A stretch of DNA of 64,000 nt from Haloarcula sp. DT43 (GTDB taxonomy: Archaea > Halobacteriota > Halobacteria > Halobacteriales > Haloarculaceae): positions 124,001-188,000 of the forward strand of contig NZ_JAYMGZ010000003.1 in the NCBI RefSeq assembly GCF_037078405.1. The letters run 5' to 3'. The translations under genes and the position numbers were made by a program. The stretch's first letter is position 1. Each line of letters begins with the position of its first letter. This document shows positions 18,543 through 25,613 of this stretch, in pieces. Under the pieces are notes generated by a model. That model did no database searches, had not been told where the DNA came from, and saw only the letters and a list, made by a program, of their open reading frames with translations.

Positions 18543-19264
18543 GACTGCGACCCCTCCGGTGCGGCGATAGCGGCGCTGTCCTGTTCCAGCAGCGACGTGA
18601 ACGTCTCGTAGAGCGGGCCGCCGGCTTGGTCCCGCAGAGCGTCGACCGTCCCGGTCCGGACGAGACGGCCGGATTCGAGCACCGCCACCCGGTCGGCGGT
18701 CTCCTCGACCAGCAGCAGTTCGTGCGAACAGAGGACCACGGCGCGGCCGTCGTCGGCTATCGATGCGATGACGTCGAATATGTGCCGACTCATCGCCGGG
18801 TCGAGGCCGCTGGCGGGTTCGTCGAGCATCACGACCGGCGGGTCCCCGGCCAGTGCCTGCGCGATGCCCAGGAGACGCGTCATCCCCCCGGAGAGCCCCG
18901 AGACGGGTCGGGTGGCCACGTCTTCGAGGCCCACACGTTCGAGGAGTCGGTCCGGGTCGTCATCGACGAGGTCGGCGTAGAACGCGGCGGTCTCCCTGAC
19001 GGTAAAGCCCGGCCGGAACGCCGGCCGCTGTGGCAGATAGCCCAGTCGCCGTTGGGCCGCGGGGCCGGCGTAGGAGACGGTGCCGCTGGTCGGTCCCTCG
19101 ACGCCCAGGAGCACGCGCAGGAGCGTCGTCTTCCCGGAGCCGTTGGGGCCGATGAGTCCGGTCACGGCGTCGAAAGGGACGTCGAGCGACACCGCCGAGA
19201 CGGCCGTCACGTCGCCGTACCGTTTCGTGACCTCGTCGGCCGCGAGGTACGTCTCGCCCGTCAC
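18539..19264 (-). CDS. nosF: ABC ATPase NosF
   Basis: 241 residues. Walker A is GLIGPNGSGKTT, the signature is SGLSGGMTRLLGIAQAL, Walker B is PPVVMLDEPASGLDP, and the H-loop His is in VVLCSHELLL. It is the energising subunit of the NosDFY complex. Start and stop each overlap the neighbour by 4 bp (nosD upstream at 19261-19264, nosY downstream), so the three subunits should be made in fixed proportion. Confidence 0.92.
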   Translation of the reverse strand: MTGETYLAADEVTKRYGDVTAVSAVSLDVPFDAVTGLIGPNGSGKTTLLRVLLGVEGPTSGTVSYAGPAAQRRLGYLPQRPAFRPGFTVRETAAFYADLVDDDPDRLLERVGLEDVATRPVSGLSGGMTRLLGIAQALAGDPPVVMLDEPASGLDPAMSRHIFDVIASIADDGRAVVLCSHELLLVEETADRVAVLESGRLVRTGTVDALRDQAGGPLYETFTSLLEQDSAAIAAPEGSQS

Positions 19265-21174
19265 GATGCCCCCGCCGCGGCGGTCTCGTTTCGGAGTCGC
19301 CTGACGGCCTCGGGATTGGCGGGCGCTGCCAGCGGTGCCCGGTCGACGATACTACCCCGGCGGAATCCCGGCGTGGTTCCGCGGAGCGCGCGGAGCCCCC
19401 GGACGCTCGGTGCCGACCCGAGGACGACCGCGGCGTCGGTCCGATGGAGTCGGCGGTCGATGGGGTCGGTCGGCGAGTACGGTTGGGTCAGCACCGGAGC
19501 GGCCCCACCGGTGAGGTCGTACGCGCCGCTCCAGTAGTTCCCCCTCCCCTCGTGAGTGTACACGCGCAGGGGCCCCGGCCCGGAGACGGCGTGGCGGTCG
19601 TTGGCGACGAAGTCGTTCTCTGCCACGACGTTCGACGGGACGGCCGTCGACGCCCGGAGGCCGAGTTCGTTCCCGTAGAGGACGTTGTGCTCGTACAGGG
19701 ACCGACCGGCGTTCGTCGACATCGCCTGGCCGGTGTCGGACACCACGTTGTGGGCGATGTAGCTCCGGGACCCCGCGAGCATGACGCCACTGCCGGCGTG
19801 GCGCACGTCGTTCCCGACGATGGCGTTGGCCACGGGATTGGTCATGACGACGACGCCGGCGTAGGCCTGCCCCCGAGCGGCGTTGTCGGCGACGAGCGAC
19901 CGCGAGGTGTACATCAGGTGGACGCCGAAGCGGTTGTCCCTGAACGTGTTGTTCCGGACGGCGGTCCCGTCGGCCCGGTGGAGGTACACGCCGTCGCGGC
20001 CGCCGTCGAACACCGAATCCTGCACGACAATCGGCCCGTGCATCCCGACGACGCCCATGAACCCATCTCGCCAGTCCGCCGTCCCGTCGACCGTGACGTT
20101 CTCGACGACCGCACCGGGCGTCCGCCGTAGCACGACGCCGCTCGCGGGCGTCTCGACGGTGAGGTCAGCGACGTAGAGCCCGGAGGCGTTGCGACCGGTG
20201 ACGGCGGCGTCGCTGTTGCCGTAGGCGGTGGTCACGGTCGCATCCCAGGCGCTGTCGCTGGCGTTGGTCGGGTCACCCACCGTCGCGTTCCCGACGCCGA
20301 CGATGTCGAACCCGGTGACGCCGACACGGTCGGCGGTCACCGTCACGACTGTGCCGTTCCCGCCGCCGTCGAGCGTCGCGCCGGGGCCGCTGAGGGTGAG
20401 CGGCTTGTCTATCGTCACCCGTTCGGCGTAGCTGCCGGCCGGGACCGCGACTGTCGTGTTCGGCGGTGCCGCATCGACGGCCGCCTGGATGGTCGGCGCA
20501 TCGGGTCCGACTTCGACCGACACCGGTCGGGTCCGGCGCTGTCGCGCCGCCCGGACGGTGGCGTCGGCGTCGCGTCGCCGCGGGTCGACCTGGTTTCGGA
20601 CCGCCGCCGCTCGCTGGAGGTGGAACGACCGACTTTGGAGGGTCTCCCAGTCGACGATTCGCCCGCCACACGACTCGGCAAACGCCGCGGCGTCGGCCCG
20701 GTCGGCGAACGGCACCACGGCCGGCCCGGACGGAACGCGCACCGACCCGTCGACGACGTAGTGGGCCTGGCTGGCTTCGACCCAGTCCGGCGGTGCGGCG
20801 GTCCGCAGAGAGCCGTCGTCGCCACACCGGACCGGCCTGTCGCTGTAGTCGGAGACGTACACCACGAGCGGGTATCCGAACTGCCGTTCGTGCCCCGGTT
20901 CGGCGAGCGCCGTCACGGCCTGGTCGAGACCGACGTAGCCGACGACGTAGCGGTACTGCGAGTAGAAGACCTCGGCCCGGGGGACGCTGACGCTCCGGTT
21001 CCGGGCTATCTGTTCGTCGGCCATCGTAATCCCGCGCTGGACCGTGGTGTCGAACGGGACTGGCTCCGGACGGGCGCTGGTGGTGTCGACAGCGAACGAC
21101 ACAGCGAACACCAGCGTGCCGAGAACCACGGCGAGGAGAGCCAGGAGTTGCGTGGTCGTCAGGGCTGGTCGCAT
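19261..21174 (-). CDS. nosD: NosD with N-terminal NosL-like domain
   Basis: 637 residues from ATG 21174; TGTAATG centred about 28 nt upstream supports this leaderless start over the ATG at 21201. Residues 1-28 form a signal/anchor helix. Residues about 50-180 look like NosL without its metal motif: there is a NosL-type ending VVPFADRADAAAFAESCGG, but the position of CxxCxM reads as FYSQYRY. From about 215 onward comes a right-handed beta-helix of CASH repeats (VTIDKPLTLSGPGATLDGGG and many N-T/D-F/R turns), which is the canonical NosD. NosD scaffolds CuZ assembly on the outside of the cell. The gene heads nosDFY. The fusion puts a chaperone-like module on the scaffold itself; whether it still handles copper is unknown. 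Confidence 0.9.
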   Translation of the reverse strand: MRPALTTTQLLALLAVVLGTLVFAVSFAVDTTSARPEPVPFDTTVQRGITMADEQIARNRSVSVPRAEVFYSQYRYVVGYVGLDQAVTALAEPGHERQFGYPLVVYVSDYSDRPVRCGDDGSLRTAAPPDWVEASQAHYVVDGSVRVPSGPAVVPFADRADAAAFAESCGGRIVDWETLQSRSFHLQRAAAVRNQVDPRRRDADATVRAARQRRTRPVSVEVGPDAPTIQAAVDAAPPNTTVAVPAGSYAERVTIDKPLTLSGPGATLDGGGNGTVVTVTADRVGVTGFDIVGVGNATVGDPTNASDSAWDATVTTAYGNSDAAVTGRNASGLYVADLTVETPASGVVLRRTPGAVVENVTVDGTADWRDGFMGVVGMHGPIVVQDSVFDGGRDGVYLHRADGTAVRNNTFRDNRFGVHLMYTSRSLVADNAARGQAYAGVVVMTNPVANAIVGNDVRHAGSGVMLAGSRSYIAHNVVSDTGQAMSTNAGRSLYEHNVLYGNELGLRASTAVPSNVVAENDFVANDRHAVSGPGPLRVYTHEGRGNYWSGAYDLTGGAAPVLTQPYSPTDPIDRRLHRTDAAVVLGSAPSVRGLRALRGTTPGFRRGSIVDRAPLAAPANPEAVRRLRNETAAAGAS

Positions 21175-21366
21175 CGACCGGGGATACGAGCAGTGGCCCA
21201 TTACAGTGTTTGGTGCACCTCTCGAAACTGACGGCGTCTCCGACCGTCACGGCCGCCGGTTCGGGACGCCCCGAGCGCAGTGCGGCCGCGTGGTGACACG
21301 CTGATAAACTCACCGAGGTTTGACCGAGTAGCTACTTGTATCCCCGTTCCGTTCACGTAGAGTGAC

Positions 21367-23421
21367 ATGAGTGGCAACCAGGAGCCCAACCACCGGGCCG
21401 AGCAGACGGTCTGCCCGTACTGTGGCGTCGGCTGTACGATAGAACACGCGGGCAACGGCAAAGCGACCGGCACAGCGGGACCGGTGAACACGAAGGGCGA
21501 GGTCTGTCCCAAGGGCGCGGCCGCGTTCGACGTGGTGGACCACGAGGAGCGGCTGACCGAGCCACTCGTCCGGGAGGACGGGCGGTTCGTCACCACATCC
21601 TGGGAGACCGCCCTAGCCCGCGTGGCCGAGGGACTCGGGGACGTCGTCGACGAGCACGGGCCGGACGCCGTCGAGTTCTTCGCGTCCTCGAACTGCACGA
21701 ACGAGGAGAACTACGTCTTCCAGAAGACGGCGCGGCTGCTCGGCACCAACAACGTCGACAACTGCGCCAGGCTCTGTCACTCCTCGACCGTCGCCGCGAT
21801 GAGCGAGCGCCTCGGTGCCGGGGCGATGACGAACACGCTCGACGACCTCGCCGAGACCGACTGCCTGCTCGTCACCGGCGCGAACCCGGCCGAACAGCAC
21901 CCGGTCATCTTCCGGTCGTACTTCCTGCCGGCCATCCGCGACGGGGCGACGCTGATACACGTCGACCCGCGCGAGACGGACACGACCGACGCCGCCGACG
22001 TCCACCTCGACGTCCGCCCCGGGTACGACATCCAGCTGCTCAACTCGATGGCGACGGTCGTACTCGAGGAGGGGCTCGTCGACGAGTCGTTCGTCGAGGC
22101 GCGGACGGCCGGCTACACGGACCTGACGGCGCACCTCGACGACGTGGACGTCGAGACGGGTGCCGACGCGGCCGGCGTCGACCCGGAGACCGTCCGGGAG
22201 GCCGCCAGAGCGTACGCCGAGGCCGACAGGGCGGCAATCGTCACCGGGATGGGGATGAGCCAGCACACCTGCGGCACCGACAACGTCCACGCGCTGTTGA
22301 ACCTCGCGCTCCTGACCGGCAACGTCGGCCGACCGGGGACGGGCGTGAACCCGCTGCGCGGCCAGAACAACGTCCAGGGGGCCGGCGACGTGGGCGCGCT
22401 CCCCAACGTCCTCCCGGGGTACCAGCCCGTGACCGACGCCGAGGCCCGCCAGCGGGTCGCCGAGGAGTGGGGCGTCGAACCCCCGAGCGAGCCCGGGCTG
22501 ACGGAGACGACCGCGACACACCGGTTCGGCGACGAGGTCCGGGCGGCGGTCGTGTTCGGCGAGAACCCCGCCGTCACGGAGCCAAACGCCAACGCCGTCA
22601 GGGCCGGCTTCGACGAGCTGGACTTCTGTGTCGTCGTCGACCTCTTCGAGACGGCGACCACCGACCACGCCGACGTGGTGCTTCCCGGCAGTAGCTGGGC
22701 GGAGAAGGCGGGGACGGTGACCAACACGGACCGCCGGGTGATGCGAATGCGACCGAACGCCGACCTGCCCGGGAACGCCCGCCGGGACCTCGACATCCTC
22801 ACCGACCTCGGTGGGCGGCTGGTCGGCGAGCCGGACGCGTTCGACTACGACGGGCCGGGAGCGGTGTTCGACGAGCTGACGCGGGTCTGCCCGCCGTACG
22901 CCGGCATGAGCTACGACGGCATCGGCGACGGCTACCAGCGGTGGCCGTTCCCGGCGGAGGCCGAGTCCGGCACCGACGTGCTTCACGCGGAGACGTTCGC
23001 GTCGGGGGCGGAGACGGCACCGCTGCTCCCGGTTTCACCGACGCCGCCGGCCGACAGCGTCGGCGAGGACGAGCTCGTGCTCACGACGGGACGGGCGCTC
23101 CAGCACTTCAATAGCGGGGCGCTCACCCGCCGGTCGGAGACGCTCATGCGGATGCGCGGGGAGGACGTCCTCGAAATCCATCCGGACGACGCCGCCTTCC
23201 GCGGCATCGAGGAGGGCGACACCGTCGTCGTCGAGAACGACCGCGGCAGCGTGCGGGTGTCGGCGGCCGTGACGGGGGCGATACAGCCCGGCGTCGTGTT
23301 CTGTACGTTCCACTACCTGGACCCGCTCGCGAACGCCCTGACCGGCGACGCCCTCGACCCGGTCGCCGAGATTCCCGAGTACAAGCACTCGGCAGTGCGC
23401 GTACGGAAGCCAGCGGCGTAG
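21367..23421 (+). CDS. Formate-dehydrogenase-like molybdopterin oxidoreductase, catalytic subunit
   Basis: 684 residues. The N-terminal [4Fe-4S] ligands are CPYCGVGCTIE and, 27 residues on, VCPKGAA. The Mo/W ligand lies in DNCARLCHSSTVA: the Cys occupies the position of Sec/Cys in FdhF. A Lys-Gly after the cluster (PKGAAAF), molybdopterin-binding stretches such as MGMSQHTCGTDNVHALLNLALLTGNVG, and a C-terminal molydopterin-dinucleotide domain (TTGRALQHFNSGALTRRSE) are all present. The length fits the single-subunit alpha type (FdhF ~715). There is no signal peptide, so it is cytosolic. No beta, gamma or FdhD gene lies in the window. An assimilatory nitrate-reductase-like role is less likely given the ARLCHSSTV context. 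Confidence 0.85.
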   Translation: MSGNQEPNHRAEQTVCPYCGVGCTIEHAGNGKATGTAGPVNTKGEVCPKGAAAFDVVDHEERLTEPLVREDGRFVTTSWETALARVAEGLGDVVDEHGPDAVEFFASSNCTNEENYVFQKTARLLGTNNVDNCARLCHSSTVAAMSERLGAGAMTNTLDDLAETDCLLVTGANPAEQHPVIFRSYFLPAIRDGATLIHVDPRETDTTDAADVHLDVRPGYDIQLLNSMATVVLEEGLVDESFVEARTAGYTDLTAHLDDVDVETGADAAGVDPETVREAARAYAEADRAAIVTGMGMSQHTCGTDNVHALLNLALLTGNVGRPGTGVNPLRGQNNVQGAGDVGALPNVLPGYQPVTDAEARQRVAEEWGVEPPSEPGLTETTATHRFGDEVRAAVVFGENPAVTEPNANAVRAGFDELDFCVVVDLFETATTDHADVVLPGSSWAEKAGTVTNTDRRVMRMRPNADLPGNARRDLDILTDLGGRLVGEPDAFDYDGPGAVFDELTRVCPPYAGMSYDGIGDGYQRWPFPAEAESGTDVLHAETFASGAETAPLLPVSPTPPADSVGEDELVLTTGRALQHFNSGALTRRSETLMRMRGEDVLEIHPDDAAFRGIEEGDTVVVENDRGSVRVSAAVTGAIQPGVVFCTFHYLDPLANALTGDALDPVAEIPEYKHSAVRVRKPAA

Positions 23422-23432
23422 TCGCGTGGCGG

Positions 23433-23650
23433 TCAGTCGTCGCCGTCGACCGCCGCCCCGGTGCCGGCGTCGCCGACCCCCGCGGCTTCGCTGTCGACGT
23501 TGATGCCCTCCCAGTCGTGGTCGGTGTGGAACCACTCGCGCTCCGAGCGACGCGGATTAATTCCGCCTTCTCGCGGGCCGCGGCGATGGTGTGGCCGCCA
23601 CAGTGGGAGAGGCCCGAGCGGATGCCAGCACAGAACTCCTCGGCGACGGC
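23433..23650 (-). pseudogene. Degraded C-terminal fragment of IMP dehydrogenase (guaB)
   Basis: Minus-strand translation gives EEFCAGIRSGLSHCGGHTI followed by AAAREKAELIRVA, then, after a one-base change of frame near 23540, REWFHTDHDWEGINVDSEA and a stop at 23433. Archaeal GuaB ends in the same order: a (Y/H)CGxHTI segment, EAREKAEFIRVA, then SAxEREGFHxDxDWEGVxVD. No catalytic Cys loop, CBS domains or start codon are present upstream, so only about 70 codons survive. It abuts the stop of the molybdopterin oxidoreductase (12 bp). I take it as the scar of a past recombination or duplication of guaB. Confidence 0.72.
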
Positions 23651-23720
23651 GGGAGTGCGGTCCCGGTCGGAAGAGCACCGAACGTCCTGACGTTAAGTCC
23701 GTCCGGGGACGAGAGGGGGT

Positions 23721-24266
23721 ATGCCGACCGACCGAGTCACCGTCTCCCTGGACGAGGAGACGAGCGAGACGCTGGGGGAACTGACCGATCGAACCGGTGA
23801 GAGCCAGAGCCAACTGGTCCGCGAGGCCATCGCCTTCTACGCGGCGAACTTCGACTCGGCACACGCCAGCGACAGCGACCACCTGCAGACGTACTACGAG
23901 ATGCTCTCGACGGGCGAGCACGTCCTCCTGGACGTCGACCTGCTGCACGCGCTGTTGCGCCAGTTCGACGACCCGGACGCGCGCGACGAGGAAGTGCTCG
24001 AACTCATCGACCAGGTCGCGCGGTACCACGCCCGGGAGTACGCCGACCGGTTCGACTCGCTCGGGGACGTCCTCGACTGGCTGTCGCTGTGCGGGTTCCT
24101 GACCGTCCGGCGGGACGACGACGGGGGCTTCCACGTGGTCTTCCCGTCGGAGTCGGTGCGGTGGCTGATGATTCGCTTCATCCGCGGGAGCATCGCCGAC
24201 CTGCCGTTCGAGATAGACGTCGAGGAGAGCGTCTCGAAAGTGCTCTTGCGAGAGCGAGCCCAGTGA
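23721..24266 (+). CDS. Ribbon-helix-helix (CopG-like) DNA-binding protein with C-terminal domain
   Basis: 181 residues. Residues 1-45 are a classic ribbon-helix-helix: beta strand RVTVSLDEE, then helices ETLGELTDRTG and SQSQLVREAIAFY. The remaining 135 residues are an acidic mixed helical/beta domain (for example LEVVLELIDQVARYHAREYA-like helices and GFLTVRRDDDGGFHVVF strands) that I do not recognise but that occurs on other haloarchaeal RHH proteins. It lies 138 bp upstream of the Nramp-like/hyuAB operon on the same strand, and the intervening segment holds a near-perfect inverted repeat, so it is a candidate regulator of that operon. Confidence 0.8.
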   Translation: MPTDRVTVSLDEETSETLGELTDRTGESQSQLVREAIAFYAANFDSAHASDSDHLQTYYEMLSTGEHVLLDVDLLHALLRQFDDPDARDEEVLELIDQVARYHAREYADRFDSLGDVLDWLSLCGFLTVRRDDDGGFHVVFPSESVRWLMIRFIRGSIADLPFEIDVEESVSKVLLRERAQ

Positions 24267-24357
24267 GGGGGCCGGCAGAGCGGCGGGGGCGTTCTTACTC
24301 GGTACGCGGCGTTCATACGACCGACGTGGCGACCACACACGGGTCTTAACAACGTTT

Positions 24358-24394
24358 TTTGATACCTGCCGGGACCCTGGCAGTAGGTATCAAA
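24358..24394. repeat. Inverted repeat before Nramp-like/hyuAB operon
   Basis: Arms TTTGATACCT (24358-24367) and AGGTATCAAA (24385-24394) are perfect 10-bp complements around a 17-bp GC-rich centre that itself contains TGCC...GGCA. The repeat ends 10 bp before the ATG at 24405, between a TATA-like CTTAACAA (about 24344) and the start. It could be an operator for a dimeric repressor or form a hairpin in the 5' leader. Confidence 0.6.
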
Positions 24395-24404
24395 GGTAAC
24401 AATC

Positions 24405-25613
24405 ATGGATATTACGCAACGACTCAAAGCCGTCGGCCCGGGAGCGATGGTCGCGGCCGCGTTCATCGGTCCGGGCACGGTCACGACTGCCAGCGTCACC
24501 GGGGCGGAGTTCGGCTACGCGCTCCTGTGGACGATGGCGTTCTCCATCGTGGCGACGATAGTTCTCCAGGAGATGAGCGCGCGGCTCGGCCTCGTGTCCG
24601 GCGAGGGGCTGGGCGAAGCGCTCCGGGGCCGGTTCGACAGCCAGGCCGTCGAGTACGTGAGCATGGGGCTGGTCGTCGGCGCAATCGGCGTCGGGACCGC
24701 CGCCTACGAGGCCGGGAACATCCTCGGCGGTGCCGCGGGACTCGCGACGATTACCGGGCTGGACGCGCGGGTGTGGGGCGTCGTCATGGGGCTGGTCGCC
24801 GGCGCGCTCCTCTACACCGGGCGGTACAAGCTGATAGAGCGGGCGCTGGTGGGGCTCGTCGGCGTGATGGCGCTCTCGTTCGTGGCGTCGGCGCTGCTCA
24901 TCGGTCCCGACCCCGGTGCGATTGCGATGGGGTTCGTCCCCGGCATCCCCTCGGGGTCGCTGTACCTCATCACCGGCCTCATCGGGACGACCATCGTCGG
25001 GTACAACCTGTTCCTGCACGCGAGCAACGTCCAGGAGCGGTGGAGCGGGCCCGAGGACATCGGTCGCTCGCGCGTCGACACGGTGGTGTCAATCGTCGCG
25101 GGCGGCGTGATTACGATTACCATCATGGTGACCGCCGCCGCGGCCTTCGAGCCGGGGACGCAGATAAGCGACATCGGCCGAATGGCCGAACAGCTCCGGC
25201 CCATCGCGGGGCCGTACGCGGAACTGTTCTTCAGCATCGGCATCTTCGCTGCCGGGTTCACCAGCGCGACGACGGCACCGCTGGCGGGCGCGTGGGCGAC
25301 GACGGGCGCGCTGGGCTGGGACTCTGACATGCAGAGCACGCAGTTCCGGGCCGTCTGGGGGACCATCCTCGGCGTCGGGATTCTCTCGGTGTTGCTCGGG
25401 GGCAGCCCAGTCGAAATCATCGTGTTCGCACAGGTGGTCAACGGGATTTTATTGCCAATCGTCGCCGTGTTCCTGATATACGCGATGAACCAGCAGGACC
25501 TCCTGGGCGAGTACACGAACGGCACGGTAGCGAACGCGCTCGGGGCCATCGTGACGCTCATCGTCGTGTGGCTCGGGATTCGAACGCTGCTCGACGTCGC
25601 GGGGGTGCTGTAG
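24405..25613 (+). CDS. Nramp-superfamily transporter lacking canonical metal ligands
   Basis: 402 residues with 11 hydrophobic helices. Overall similarity to Nramp is clear (VGPGAMVAAAFIGPGTVTTAS in TM1, GYNLFLHASNVQERW in TM6). However, the TM1 motif DPGN reads GPGT and the TM6 MPH reads VGY, so the residues that coordinate Mn2+/Fe2+ in Nramp are absent. The hyuA ATG follows its stop with no gap, so the gene belongs to a hydantoinase/oxoprolinase operon. Bacterial 5-oxoprolinase clusters also carry an Nramp-like carrier (Bacillus YcsG), which suggests import of 5-oxoproline, hydantoin or a similar compound here. The function is inferred from context. Confidence 0.83.
   Translation: MDITQRLKAVGPGAMVAAAFIGPGTVTTASVTGAEFGYALLWTMAFSIVATIVLQEMSARLGLVSGEGLGEALRGRFDSQAVEYVSMGLVVGAIGVGTAAYEAGNILGGAAGLATITGLDARVWGVVMGLVAGALLYTGRYKLIERALVGLVGVMALSFVASALLIGPDPGAIAMGFVPGIPSGSLYLITGLIGTTIVGYNLFLHASNVQERWSGPEDIGRSRVDTVVSIVAGGVITITIMVTAAAAFEPGTQISDIGRMAEQLRPIAGPYAELFFSIGIFAAGFTSATTAPLAGAWATTGALGWDSDMQSTQFRAVWGTILGVGILSVLLGGSPVEIIVFAQVVNGILLPIVAVFLIYAMNQQDLLGEYTNGTVANALGAIVTLIVVWLGIRTLLDVAGVL

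Noticed and set aside
21613-22986. 457-codon minus-strand ORF
   Set aside because: It lies opposite the molybdopterin oxidoreductase, which has all cluster and molybdopterin motifs.
23433-24338. 301-codon minus-strand ORF covering the ribbon-helix-helix gene
   Set aside because: Only its last 35 codons look like a real protein (the GuaB tail). The rest is antisense to the RHH gene.
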